Assembly (NCBI GenBank): GCA_009695205.1
Contig: SIBK01000042.1
Span: 1 to 40,353, forward strand
Direction: 5' to 3'
DNA: 40,353 nucleotides
DNA from: Pedosphaera sp.
Lineage (GTDB): Bacteria > Verrucomicrobiota > Verrucomicrobiia > Limisphaerales > UBA9464
A model generated the notes under the pieces. That model ran no database searches. It was not told the origin of the DNA and saw nothing but the letters and a program-made list of their open reading frames with translations. Both the position numbers and the translations under genes were made by a program. Below, piece after piece: positions 25,389 to 34,700 of this stretch; position 1 is the first letter of the stretch; each line of letters opens with the position of its first letter.

Positions 25389-26213
25389 TCAGGTCACGTA
25401 CAGGGCAGATTTTAGATCATGCACAAGGACGCTGGTGATCGGATGCCGCCGCGCGGGATCCCGTTCCAGGCAGCGGTGGATAATTTTCTCGAGGGACGCA
25501 GGAATGTCGGGGTTGATTTCACGGGCTGGAAGGAATTCGGAGCGATCCAACTGATGTCGCAGGACATCGTCGGGGGATTCCGACGGAAAGGGCTTTTTGA
25601 AGGTAAGCAGTTCATAGGCGCTCACACCAAATGCCCAGATGTCGGCCCGATGATCGACGGGTTCTCTTAAAAGCTGTTCTGGGGCCATGTAGGCGGGCGT
25701 CCCGGGATTGCGGTCCAATTTTCGGGCAGGATCCGGAATGGGCTGGGCGAGGTCGAAATCGATGAGGCGGAGACTGCCATTACGGGTCAGCAAGATATTC
25801 TCGGGTTTAAAATCCAGGTGCATGTAGCCGCGGTCATGAACCCGCTCCAATGCCAGGGCCATGTCGATGAGGATCTGCGCGATGTTGTCGCTTAGCACCG
25901 GGTCTTGTTTGCCCATGAGCAGCTTCAAATTCTCACCTTCGACGTATTCCATCACGAGGCAGAGTTCACCGCCCAGCTTGCCATGCTCGACGTAGCCGAT
26001 GATGAATTCGTTATCCTGGACGGCTTGCAACACTTCGCACCCTGTGATGAACCGCTTCCGTTCCGCAAAGGCAAAGGTCGAATTGTTTAGCATCCGACGC
26101 ATGGCGAACTGCCGGCCCGCGTCGTCGGTCGCCAACCAGATCTCCGACATGCCGCCGGTGTTGATCTGTTCGTGCAACGTGTAGGGGCCTAATTTGAAGC
26201 CGTGACGAGACAT
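25389..26213 (-). CDS. Small Ser/Thr protein kinase with non-RD catalytic loop
   Basis: From the ATG at 26213 the gene encodes 274 residues. A TTG at 26252 would add 13 more. Numbers here count from the TTG. It is a bare Hanks-type kinase domain without a membrane segment: Gly-loop INTGGMSEIW (30-39), beta-3 motif AMRR with Arg52 where Lys is expected, hinge VMEYVEGENL, and catalytic loop HLDFKPEN (145-152) with Leu in place of Arg. DFD replaces DFG (165-167), and GTPAYMAPEQ and DIWAFGVSAYELL complete the C-lobe. The catalytic Asp147, Asn152 and metal Asp165 are all present, so activity is possible despite the altered beta-3 Lys. It lies between lpxI and a secreted-protein gene in a packed set, which suggests it acts on envelope synthesis. 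It resembles a family I recall from other Verrucomicrobia. Confidence 0.9.
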   Translation of the reverse strand: MSRHGFKLGPYTLHEQINTGGMSEIWLATDDAGRQFAMRRMLNNSTFAFAERKRFITGCEVLQAVQDNEFIIGYVEHGKLGGELCLVMEYVEGENLKLLMGKQDPVLSDNIAQILIDMALALERVHDRGYMHLDFKPENILLTRNGSLRLIDFDLAQPIPDPARKLDRNPGTPAYMAPEQLLREPVDHRADIWAFGVSAYELLTFKKPFPSESPDDVLRHQLDRSEFLPAREINPDIPASLEKIIHRCLERDPARRHPITSVLVHDLKSALYVT

Positions 26214-26281
26214 CGAGGGAGACAAGGTGCCGAAGCGGGACGCCGGGAGCAAGGCTCACCCCGGGTTCAGCGAATCTCGGC

Positions 26282-27754
26282 CTACCGGCGTTTCCCGAGA
26301 CGGTCGAGCACGTTGTGAGTGATCTCTTCGACGATCGGATCGCGGCCTTTCAGACCGTGCGCCCAATCCGTGGAACCGCAGGTGAAGACCGTTGCGCCGG
26401 CTCTGTTGGTGTAGAGTCCGAGCACCGCAGCCCCCATCCGGTCGTGATCAAAGCGCTCGTACCAAAAGGCGTCATCCGGATGCCAGCGTGCCGGGCAGGT
26501 GCCCAGGATTGTGAAAGACTTGGGCGTCCCGTCACGGCCGGTGGGCACCGGGAGGCCGTCCTGAAGCGTGAATTCGCAGCCATCACATTCGTAGCCAACA
26601 ATGGTATTCGTGGCTCCAAATTCATCGCCGCGTTTAAGTCCCGTGCCGGCGAAGAGCCAGTGATCGGGTCGATGGACCGTGTAAGCGCCCCTGCCATCCA
26701 TGAGTTGACCGTGGCTTAAATGATAGCCACCGAAGAGAAAACCGACACCGGTGAGCTGGTTTTCGGGTCGCTGGACAAGATGATGACTCCACAGGGTGCT
26801 GAGCAACGTGTGATTGCCTGTGGGGAAAAGAGGGTCTTGAGCGTAGTTTTGTTTCCAGCTGGTGAGAGCGTGGCCACCGTCCTCGGTGCGGACTTGCCAG
26901 CAGCAGGTGTTGCCGCTGAAGAAGGCGACGTTGCCGCCTTGGGCGATGAATCTTTCAAGATGATCGCGCATGGGTGTTGACCAGTACTCGTCGTGTCCCA
27001 CGCTGAGCACCAGGCGGTAGGCGTCGAGCAATTCCGGATGCAGCTCGAGGTCGGAGTTGGCGCAAAAGTCGAAGGTGTAACCATGGGCCTCGGCCCAGGC
27101 GACGAAGGGTGCCTCCCAATTGTTGAAATGGCCGAGGGAGGAGGGTCGTTGGAAGGAGACCCGATGTCCCTGCAAGCCAGCGCGTCCGTGGAAGGCATAG
27201 AGGCTGGATCCACCCCAGTTGTTGTAGGCGTTGTAGGAGTTGGAGCTTAATTCCAAGAGGATGGACGAACCCGAACCCGGGGAGGCGGGGCGCAGGATGA
27301 AAAAACCTTCAGATTCCGCGGTCCTTCGATTGCGTTGAATGTATTGACCGCCGGAATCTGAGGCTCGGAACACGAGTTGATAGAAGCCGGTTCGCCACGA
27401 ATCAGGCAGGGGGATGCGCACCGCTTCCGGCCAGCCGCATCCGTTGGCCGAGGCGCTTTCCGGAACGGGAAACTCGCGGCCGGGAAGCCCGTTGGTGCTC
27501 CAGACGATTTCGCGTTGGGCTCCCACCCGCGCGATCTCCAGGGACCATTTGGGCGCCGTCGTCGACACATGGACGGTGAGATCATCGCCGGGCTTGTAGC
27601 TCACCTCCCCAGCGTAACCGTCTATGAACAGATTCGGAGCCGCACCCTCCGCCGCGCGCAACCACGGCATCAGGAAGATTGCGGCGAGGAATAGCGACGT
27701 GAGAGCAGGGTAGCCGAGACGTCGTGCGGCGCCGTTGGAAAAGCTAAGATTCAT
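26282..27754 (-). CDS. Secreted N,N-dimethylformamidase beta-subunit-like protein
   Basis: The 490-residue protein has a signal peptide or anchor (ALTSLFLAAIFLMPWLRAAEG). A beta-sandwich of about 100 residues (GEVSYKPGDDLTVHVS) is followed by the large DMFase-beta-like domain, including LLELSSNSYNAYNNWGGSSLY, LVLSVGHDEYWSTPMRD, GGNVAFFSGNTCCWQVR, and CGSTDWAHGL. Related domains occur in amidohydrolases and in many secreted proteins of unknown activity. The conserved HDEYW and CGSTDW motifs are complete. The substrate is unknown. True N,N-dimethylformamidase is not implied by this alone. It sits between the kinase and the glycosyltransferase on the same strand, so a role in envelope or exopolysaccharide processing is possible. 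Confidence 0.85.
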   Translation of the reverse strand: MNLSFSNGAARRLGYPALTSLFLAAIFLMPWLRAAEGAAPNLFIDGYAGEVSYKPGDDLTVHVSTTAPKWSLEIARVGAQREIVWSTNGLPGREFPVPESASANGCGWPEAVRIPLPDSWRTGFYQLVFRASDSGGQYIQRNRRTAESEGFFILRPASPGSGSSILLELSSNSYNAYNNWGGSSLYAFHGRAGLQGHRVSFQRPSSLGHFNNWEAPFVAWAEAHGYTFDFCANSDLELHPELLDAYRLVLSVGHDEYWSTPMRDHLERFIAQGGNVAFFSGNTCCWQVRTEDGGHALTSWKQNYAQDPLFPTGNHTLLSTLWSHHLVQRPENQLTGVGFLFGGYHLSHGQLMDGRGAYTVHRPDHWLFAGTGLKRGDEFGATNTIVGYECDGCEFTLQDGLPVPTGRDGTPKSFTILGTCPARWHPDDAFWYERFDHDRMGAAVLGLYTNRAGATVFTCGSTDWAHGLKGRDPIVEEITHNVLDRLGKRR

Positions 27755-27776
27755 GGATGCGCTAACGTTGCCGTAT

Positions 27777-28538
27777 CTACTTCTTTAAACCCAGGCCCAG
27801 GTAAAACAGGGGCCGCAGAATGCTCCACCAGCCACTGAACGGCTTCATCTTGGTATAGCCCAATTCATGGGCTGGATAGATTTTGGTGACCGGCACTTCC
27901 TTGACCTTGTAACCCGTGCGGATGGCTTTGAAGTACAGGTACGGTTCCAGCTCATACTGGTTTAGCCAGGACTGGTCGAGGTCGAGCCGAGGATCGTCAA
28001 GAAGGGAAAGTCGCAGCGCCCGGAACCCGTTCGTGGAATCTGTGATCCGCCGTCGTGTGATGAGCGAGAACAGCAACGGATGCAGGAACTGGGTCGCGAG
28101 ACGCCGGTAGATCGGCATGTTTCCATAGTCCCCGCCCGGCAGATACCGCGAGCCCTGGATGAGATCGTAACCGTCGTCGCGAATTGGTTGTAACAGACGA
28201 GGAATCTCCTGAGGCCGATCCTTGTCGTTGCCTGCCAAGATCACAACGACATCGAATCCGTGTTCTCGCCCGTACCGGTAGACGGTGCGGATGGCGTTGC
28301 CGACGCCACACTTTTTTTCACTGCGGATCGTCCCGATGCCTCGGGCACGGATGGCGTCCGCAGTGCCGTCTGTCGATCCGTCATCGAACACCAGGATCTC
28401 ATCGACATCCGGGCGGTTGAACCGATCCAGAACGCTGCCGATTTTTTTCTCTTCATTGAAGGCAATGGGGACGGCGAGAACACGAAGGGGTCGGCCCGGA
28501 GTGCTCTTCGGAACGGGTTGGGGGGAGGTCGCATTCAT
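27777..28538 (-). CDS. Family 2 glycosyltransferase (polyprenyl-phosphate sugar transferase type)
   Basis: The 253-residue GT2 enzyme resembles polyprenyl-phosphate mannosyl/glucosyl transferases. AVPIAFNEEKKIGSVLD and LVFDDGSTDGT (51-59) bind the nucleotide sugar, and the metal-binding motif appears as GNDKDRPQEI (103-112) instead of the common D-A-D-G-Q-H form. QGSRYLPGG and TDSTNGFRALR are typical of the acceptor part. There are no clear transmembrane helices except a hydrophobic stretch near the end (WSILRPLFYLGLG). The start overlaps the stop of the acetyltransferase gene upstream by four bases, which suggests coupled translation. It probably transfers a sugar to a lipid carrier or glycan for the envelope. 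Confidence 0.92.
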   Translation of the reverse strand: MNATSPQPVPKSTPGRPLRVLAVPIAFNEEKKIGSVLDRFNRPDVDEILVFDDGSTDGTADAIRARGIGTIRSEKKCGVGNAIRTVYRYGREHGFDVVVILAGNDKDRPQEIPRLLQPIRDDGYDLIQGSRYLPGGDYGNMPIYRRLATQFLHPLLFSLITRRRITDSTNGFRALRLSLLDDPRLDLDQSWLNQYELEPYLYFKAIRTGYKVKEVPVTKIYPAHELGYTKMKPFSGWWSILRPLFYLGLGLKK

Positions 28539-29140
28539 GGGACTCGTCGCAATCGTCCTCCTCGTTCCTGGTAGTCAAGGGCGCACGGACTGCACGAAGC
28601 TCTGGAACAATCGTTTAGCACGAGTCGGCGACCGCATTCGCAAACCCAACCTGCTGCGCGGGCCGGCACGCCGAGTACGAGTCCATGGTCGGGCACATCG
28701 TGCGTGACCACCGAACCGGCGCCGACCAGGGCGAATCTTCCGATGGTGACGCCGCATTTGATCGTGGCGTTTGCGCCAATACTGGCCCCTCGGAGAACTC
28801 GGGTGGGCACCCGCCAGTTCTTAGGATCGGAATAACGCTCGGTGACCCGTGAAAAGCGCGGAGACCGTGGGAGCAGATCATTGGTGAAGACGACATTGGG
28901 ACCGACGAAAACGTCATCCGCGAGATGCACGCCACCCCAGACAGCGACGCCATTCTTGAGCGTGACGCGATGCCCCAGAACGGCGTCGCCCTCGACAAAA
29001 GTGTGATCGCCGAGATTGCAGTCTCGGCCAATCCGGGCGCCCGGGAGCACATGTGCAAAGGCCCAGATGCGTGTGCCGGCGCCGATCCGGGAGCTCTCGA
29101 CAAGAGCGGAAGTGTGTTGAAAGAAAGCGGGCGGCTTCAT
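28535..29140 (-). CDS. Left-handed beta-helix N-acetyltransferase (WlbB/WbpD-like) with C-terminal zinc-ribbon-like motif
   Basis: The 201-residue protein is made of hexapeptide repeats (SRIGAGTRIWAFAHVLPGA, RIGRDCNLGDHTFVEGDAVLG, GVHLADDVFVGPNVVFTND) that form a trimeric left-handed helix. It closely resembles acetyltransferases that acetylate the 3-amino group of UDP-2-acetamido-3-amino-2,3-dideoxy-glucuronate. PRSPRF and PTRVLRGASIGANATIKCG are family hallmarks. An extra C-terminal tail carries CxC (C167, C169) and CxxC (C183, C186), as in longer members of the family. Neighbours fit: a Gfo/Idh/MocA dehydrogenase upstream (4-base overlap) and a GT2 downstream (4-base overlap). The PLP aminotransferase expected for that pathway is not in the window. 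Confidence 0.88.
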   Translation of the reverse strand: MKPPAFFQHTSALVESSRIGAGTRIWAFAHVLPGARIGRDCNLGDHTFVEGDAVLGHRVTLKNGVAVWGGVHLADDVFVGPNVVFTNDLLPRSPRFSRVTERYSDPKNWRVPTRVLRGASIGANATIKCGVTIGRFALVGAGSVVTHDVPDHGLVLGVPARAAGWVCECGRRLVLNDCSRASCSPCALDYQERGGRLRRVP

Positions 29141-30165
29141 TTCGCAACGGAGACAGCGGCGCCGCCCTGCTTCAGAGATTCCGCGATGGCTTCGAGCGTG
29201 TGGAGAACGCCCATTGTGAAAGGGCCGTCGTTAAAAGAAAGGTGACCGGCGCGGATGGCATCGAGGAAGAAGCTATTTTGGGCCTTCAGAGGCTCCTGCA
29301 AGGCCACTTTGGGAATCGTCAGATCTCCGTCGCGAGTGATCAGTTGGAATTGCCCGAAATCTCGATAATCTGGTGGGCGATCGATGCTTTTGTCGTAAAT
29401 CGTAACCGGTCCGGGCGAAGCAAGGTCGTCCCAGGCCAGCATTTTTTTCTCAGTGACGACAACAATTTCGCGAAGCTTTTTTGGGTCCATCCAACTGACC
29501 TGCACGTTGGCGAGAATGTTGTCGGGGTAGCAGAGCGAGATAAAGGCGACGTCCTCGATTTTCTGTTGGAGGAAGCAGCCGCCGACAGCGGAGACCGAAA
29601 CCGGGGCGGCATCGAGCAACCAGTTAAAGATGGCCAGATCGTGGGTGGCGAGATCGTAGACACAGTTTACGTCGGATCGAATGGGGCCCAGGTTCATTCG
29701 GGTGGCGCGCAGGTAGTGGATGCGGCCGGTGCCGGGGGCGCGGATGAGGTCCTTCAGCTTCCGAATGCCGCCATTGAAGAGAAAGATGTGACCGACCATC
29801 AGGATCCGTTTTCGCTGTGTGGCCAGGGCGATTAACTCAGCGGCCTCGGCCGCCACGAGGCACAGGGGCTTTTCGCACAGAACATGTTTATCGGCGAGGA
29901 GCGCATCTCGGACCCCCTCGAAGTGAAAGCGGGTGGGTGCGGCGATGACGACGGCATCGACCGGGGCGCGGGCGAGCAACTCCTGATGGTTTTGGTAGGC
30001 ATTGACCGTGGGAAACTGGCTGCGGATGGCATCGCGTCTTCTTTCCTCAGGATCGGCGCAGGCAGTGACTTCCGAGCCAGGAAGCTGGGAGAACACGCGG
30101 ACATGATTGGGGCCCCAGTGGCCGCAGCCAATCACACCGATTCGAATCTTGCTGAGATCACTCAT
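29137..30165 (-). CDS. Gfo/Idh/MocA family NAD(P)-dependent sugar dehydrogenase (WlbA-like context)
   Basis: The 342-residue protein starts at the ATG at 30165 with SKIRIGVIGCGHWGPNHVR, a Rossmann G-x-G-x-x-G. The frame runs further to 30252, but that extension has no homology. AVVIAAPTRFHF and the hallmark CEKP (97-100) follow, then the alpha/beta domain with NCVYDLATHDLAIFNWLL, where the His in THD is the likely catalytic residue. In a cluster with a WlbB-like acetyltransferase it probably oxidises a UDP-N-acetyl-glucosaminuronate at C3, but UDP-sugar specificity is inferred. It is the first gene of the minus-strand set, so a promoter should lie in 30166-30415. It overlaps the next gene by four bases. 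Confidence 0.9.
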   Translation of the reverse strand: MSDLSKIRIGVIGCGHWGPNHVRVFSQLPGSEVTACADPEERRRDAIRSQFPTVNAYQNHQELLARAPVDAVVIAAPTRFHFEGVRDALLADKHVLCEKPLCLVAAEAAELIALATQRKRILMVGHIFLFNGGIRKLKDLIRAPGTGRIHYLRATRMNLGPIRSDVNCVYDLATHDLAIFNWLLDAAPVSVSAVGGCFLQQKIEDVAFISLCYPDNILANVQVSWMDPKKLREIVVVTEKKMLAWDDLASPGPVTIYDKSIDRPPDYRDFGQFQLITRDGDLTIPKVALQEPLKAQNSFFLDAIRAGHLSFNDGPFTMGVLHTLEAIAESLKQGGAAVSVAK

Positions 30166-30415
30166 TTTACTGAGAAACACCGTTTTTGATCGGGAAGCGC
30201 GAGATGCTATCGATGGTTCCGGCCAAGTCCAACGGCAAATCCACACACTCATGGGGTCGGTCGATAGTATTGTACTATTTCATTTGAGAGGGACGCCGCC
30301 GATTTCTGGGCGGGTACCTCGGGGGTTGGTCTGGATTGGGTAGCAGGGCAGTGCGTCAAAGGTGGAAACAATTTTTCCGGCTTTCGGATACGCGCGCCTG
30401 AGGTAGTTTGGCTTT
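30166..30415. promoter_or_regulatory. Divergent intergenic region between the envelope operon and trpB, with an AT-rich palindrome
   Basis: This 250-base region must hold promoters for the minus-strand operon and for trpB. A perfect AT-rich palindrome, ATAGTA-TTG-TACTAT (30264-30278), stands out in high-GC DNA. Read on the minus strand it includes TACAAT, a fair -10 sequence for the operon, though no good -35 lies 17 bases upstream. It could equally be an operator. Confidence 0.4.
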
Positions 30416-31645
30416 ATGAGTGCCATCGCTTCGGGTGTGTTTGCGTCTTCTGCCATGCCGGACACGGCGGGTCATTTCGGGCCCTATGGCGGGCGTTACG
30501 TGCCTGAAACGCTGGTTCATCCCCTTCAGCAGTTAGAGGACGAGTACTTCCGGGCCCAAAAGGACCCGGCGTTTCAGCGGGAGCTCGACTACTACCTTCG
30601 CGAATTCGTGGGGCGGCCGACGCCTCTGTATTTTGCCGAACGGCTCACTCGGGATCTTGGCGGGGCCAAGATTTATCTTAAGCGGGAGGATTTGCTGCAC
30701 ACGGGTGCCCACAAGATAAATAACGCGATGGGGCAGATCCTTCTCGCGCGGCGCATGGGAAAGACACGAATCATCGCCGAGACGGGGGCGGGGCAACATG
30801 GAGTGGCGACGGCGACGGCTGCGGCGATGTTTGGGTTGGAGTGTGTGATTTACATGGGAGCGGTGGACTGCGAACGGCAGTCGCTCAATGTGTACCGGAT
30901 GAAAATGTTAGGGGCGACGGTGGTGCCTGTGCATGCCGGCCAGAAGACCCTGAAAGAGGCGGTCAACGAGGCGATGCGAGATTGGGTCACCAACGTCCGC
31001 ACGACGCACTACATCCTGGGCACGGCATATGGGGCGCATCCGTACCCGGTGATGGTCCGCAATTTCCATCGTGTCATTGGTGATGAGGCAAGGCGTCAGA
31101 TTCTTGAGCAGGAGGAGCGGCTACCGGATCTATTGATTGCGTGTGTCGGGGGCGGTTCCAATGCGATCGGACTTTTTTATCCGTTTCTCAACGATGCTTC
31201 CGTCAAGATGCTGGGTGTTGAAGCGGGCGGAGAAGGGATCCTGCCGGAGAAGCATGCGGCGCGATTCCAGGGAGGGTCTCTGGGCGTATTACAGGGGACT
31301 CGCAGTTACATTCTTCAGGATGAATTTGGGCAGATCCAACTCACCCACAGTGTAAGTGCGGGTCTCGACTACGCGGCTGTCGGTCCCGAGCATGCCTGGC
31401 TGAAAGACCAGAATCGTGTCGAGTACGGTTACGCGACCGACACGGAAGCGTTGGAAGCGTTCACGAGATTGGCTCGGTTGGAAGGAATTATTCCGGCGCT
31501 TGAAAGCGCTCATGCGGTTGCGGCGGTTATACAGCGGGCCCCTCAATTGCCGTCGGACCACCTCATCATCGTTAATCTCTCGGGTCGTGGCGACAAGGAC
31601 GTGATGCAAGCCGCCACGAAGCTTGGTCTCACCATGCCGGTGTAG
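30416..31645 (+). CDS. trpB: Tryptophan synthase beta chain
   Basis: The 409-residue protein makes L-tryptophan from indole and serine using [16 protein letters not shown] is the typical N-terminal signature of classic TrpB1. [13 protein letters not shown] contains the PLP-binding Lys100, [13 protein letters not shown] has catalytic Glu122, and GGGSNAIG binds the PLP phosphate. [10 protein letters not shown] and LSGRGDKD close the protein. All catalytic residues are present and the length is normal. No trpA or other trp gene lies in the window, so it is separated from the rest of the pathway here. A GAGG lies upstream of the ATG at 30416 at slightly long spacing. Confidence 0.97.
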   Translation: MSAIASGVFASSAMPDTAGHFGPYGGRYVPETLVHPLQQLEDEYFRAQKDPAFQRELDYYLREFVGRPTPLYFAERLTRDLGGAKIYLKREDLLHTGAHKINNAMGQILLARRMGKTRIIAETGAGQHGVATATAAAMFGLECVIYMGAVDCERQSLNVYRMKMLGATVVPVHAGQKTLKEAVNEAMRDWVTNVRTTHYILGTAYGAHPYPVMVRNFHRVIGDEARRQILEQEERLPDLLIACVGGGSNAIGLFYPFLNDASVKMLGVEAGGEGILPEKHAARFQGGSLGVLQGTRSYILQDEFGQIQLTHSVSAGLDYAAVGPEHAWLKDQNRVEYGYATDTEALEAFTRLARLEGIIPALESAHAVAAVIQRAPQLPSDHLIIVNLSGRGDKDVMQAATKLGLTMPV

Positions 31646-31765
31646 GGAGGGACGAAGGGGTGGGCAGGAGTCCGCAGCGGTCAAATCGTCTGGAGCGTTG
31701 TGGGATTGGCGGATTGGGAACAACCATTCCTGGTGTCAACTCCCTCGCTTGCGTCGGGCACTTGA

Positions 31766-31792
31766 CGGCATATTGTCCTCCGGAATATGCCG
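31766..31792 (+). promoter_or_regulatory. Perfect 9-bp dyad covering the start codon of the 31787 gene
   Basis: CGGCATATT (31766-31774) and AATATGCCG (31784-31792) are perfect inverted repeats around a 9-base spacer, GTCCTCCGG. The ATG at 31787-31789 lies in the right arm. In RNA this would hide the start codon; in DNA it has the form of a dimer-binding operator. There is no Shine-Dalgarno motif, and the spacer instead carries CCTCC, the anti-SD word. Confidence 0.55.
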
Positions 31793-34700
31793 CCCAATTC
31801 TTTACGCCTGCCGGGGTTCCTGGTTGCCGCTTTGGCTGTCCTTTACTGCGGAGGGGTATCGGTTCTCGCTCAGCATACGCTATCGGGTGGGGTGCCATTC
31901 GTGCCGAAGCTTGTGGCGGCGTCCGATGAGGGAGAGAGGGCGATCAAGCGATTCCAGGTGCCGGCAGGCTTCAAGGTTGAGCTATGGGCAGCGGAGCCGG
32001 ATGTCGCCCAAGGGGTTGCGCTGTATCCGGACAATCAGGGGCGAATCTACGTGTGCGAGACGTTTCGGCATTCACAAGGCGTCACAGACATACGAGGCAT
32101 CATGGATTGGCTCGATGAAGATCTGGCGTGCCGGACAGCGGACGATCGACTGGCGATGATGAAGCGGCATCTGGGTGAGAGGTTTCCGGACTACGGCCGG
32201 AATTCGGAGCGCCTGCGACTTCTTTGGGATGCGGACGGTTCGGGACGGGCGACGCGGTCCACTGTTTTTGCGGACAATTTCATGCACCCGCTTGATGGAA
32301 TTGCAGCGGGAGTCATCGCCCGTGGAGATCAAGTCTGGTTTGCGAACCTTCCGGATCTGTGGCTGCTTCGGGACGCGAACGGTGACGGCGTCGCGGATTC
32401 GCGGCGTTCGTTGCATCACGGGTACGGAGTTCGGGTGGGATTCCTGGGGCATGATCTCCATGGGCTTACGTGGGGACCGGACGGGCGCCTTTATTTCAGT
32501 ATTGGCGATCGCGGATCGAGCATTGAGCAAGGGGGCCAGAAGATTGGGAATGCGGATACCGGTTGCGTGTTCCGATGCCAGGCGGACGGAAGCGAGCTAG
32601 AGGTATTTGCCTACGGTTTGCGAAATCCGCAGGAGCTCGCCTTCGATGCGTACGGGAATCTATTCACGGGCGACAATAATTCGGATGGAGGGGACCAGGC
32701 GCGGTGGGTGTATTTGGTGGAGGGAGGCGATAGTGGATGGAGAATAGGCTGGCAGTTCTTAGAGGGGCGCAACGCGCCGAACCCCCGGGGTCCGTGGAAT
32801 TCAGCCAAAATGTGGTACCCCCAAAACGACACCCAACCCGCCTATATAGTTCCACCCATCAAGAACATCACCTCGGGACCGAGCGGACTTGCCTACTATC
32901 CGGGCACCGGTTTTCCGGAATCGTGGGCCGGCAGCTTTTTCCTCGTGGATTTCCGGGGAAGCGCGAGCGGCAGTGGTATTTGGAGCTTCAAGTTGAAGCC
33001 GAAGGGAGCGAGTTTCGAAGTGATCGATGATCAGAAATTCCTCTGGAGCGTTCTGGCGACGGACGGCGACTTCGGTCCGGACGGCTCCTTCTACGTGCTC
33101 GATTGGGTGGAGGGATGGAATCAGAACGGCAAGGGGCGCATTTACAAACTTACCCATGCCGAGGCGGGGCGTTCGGCAGCGGTGACGGAGACTAAGAAGC
33201 TGTTGGCGGAAGGATTTGGACGGCGTGCGGATGGGGAACTGATCAGCCTGCTGGGCCACGCCAATATGCGAGTGCGTCAGGGAGCTCAATTTGAGCTGGC
33301 TTCCCGAAAGGACATGCCATGGCCGGCATTGTTAGATGTTGCCCGACGAGGGCCTGGACTCCTGGCGCGGCTGCACGCCCTGTGGGCGTTGGGACAGATT
33401 ACGCAATCGCATGCGGCCCATCCGCATCGGACGGTGGTGTTGGAGGAATTGGCCAAACTTCTGGCTGACGCCGAGCCCGAGATCCGTGCAAATGCTGCCC
33501 GCATTCTCGGGGACGCCCGTTTCCGGGACGCGTATGAAGGTTTGGTGCGATTGACGACCGATGCCGATGCGCGGGTGCGTTCGTTGGGGGTGCTGGCTCT
33601 TGCGAGACTTGGGCGTTGGGAAGGGGTGCCTGCCGTACTGGAAATGCTGAGGGCGAATGCGGATCAGGATGCGGTCCTGCGGCACGCCGGAGTCATGGCA
33701 TTGAGCCTGTGTGCCGAGACATCCGATCTGGTCGCGCTTGTGAACAGCGACAGCGAAGCCATCCGCCTGGCGGCCGTAGTCGCTTTGCGGCGACAGGGAC
33801 GGTCCGAAATTGCCGCATTCCTGGCCGATCCGAGCCCGCGGGTGGTGAACGAAGTGGCGCACGCGATTAATGATGAACCGATTTCGGGAGCCATGGATCA
33901 GTTAGCGGCAATGATTCAACGCCCCCAAAGTGGTGATCCGCTGGTAAGGCGAGTGCTTAATGCCAATTTCCGCTGGGGAACCCCGGAATCCGCGGAGGCA
34001 CTCGCCCGATTCGCGGCCAGTGGAGACGCTCCGGAAAACGCGAGGATTGAAGCACTCCATATGCTCGCGGACTGGCCCAAGAACCTTGGTCGTGATCGAA
34101 TTACCGGACTGTGGCGGCCGACGGCTTTCGTTCGGGACGCGGCAATCCCTGTCGGGGCGATCCGACCGGTGGTGACTGGATTGGTTGCGGGTGGGCCGAA
34201 TGCGGTTCGCAGAGCGGCAATCCAAGCAGCGGCAAGTCTTCAATTGTCTGCGGTCACTCCCCAATTGGCCGAACTCGTAATGCGGGCACAAGCGGATGGC
34301 GCCACTCGCGCAGAGGCTCTCAAGGCACTCGCGAGTTTGTCGGCTCCCGAATTGCGGGATGCCTTGAAGATCGCTGCAGGTGACACGGATGAGGCGGTTC
34401 GCAAAGTGGCGACGCGGTTGGGAGCTGAGACAGCGGGCTCTGACGATGCTGTTGGACCGCTCGCGGCGGTTCTTGCTAACGGCACGGTTTCAGAAAGACA
34501 GAATGCCCTGGCGACCCTCGGGACGCTTCCGGGCGAAGCGGTTGACCAGTTTTTAGGCCGGTGGATGAACGATTTACTGGCGGGCAAGGTGGCACCCGAA
34601 ATACAACTGGATCTGCTGGACGCAGCGGGAAAACGCTCAGGGGCTTCCCTCAACGCAGCGGTGGCAAAATATAACGATAGTCTGCCGAAGGGAGGGGAAA

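Noticed and set aside
29053..29835. 260-codon plus-strand frame opposite the Gfo/Idh/MocA gene
   Set aside because: The minus-strand gene has clear motifs and normal ends. This frame is its antisense.
31623..32159. 178-codon plus-strand frame overlapping the start of the 31787 gene
   Set aside because: The 31787 frame has a signal peptide and family motifs over the same bases.
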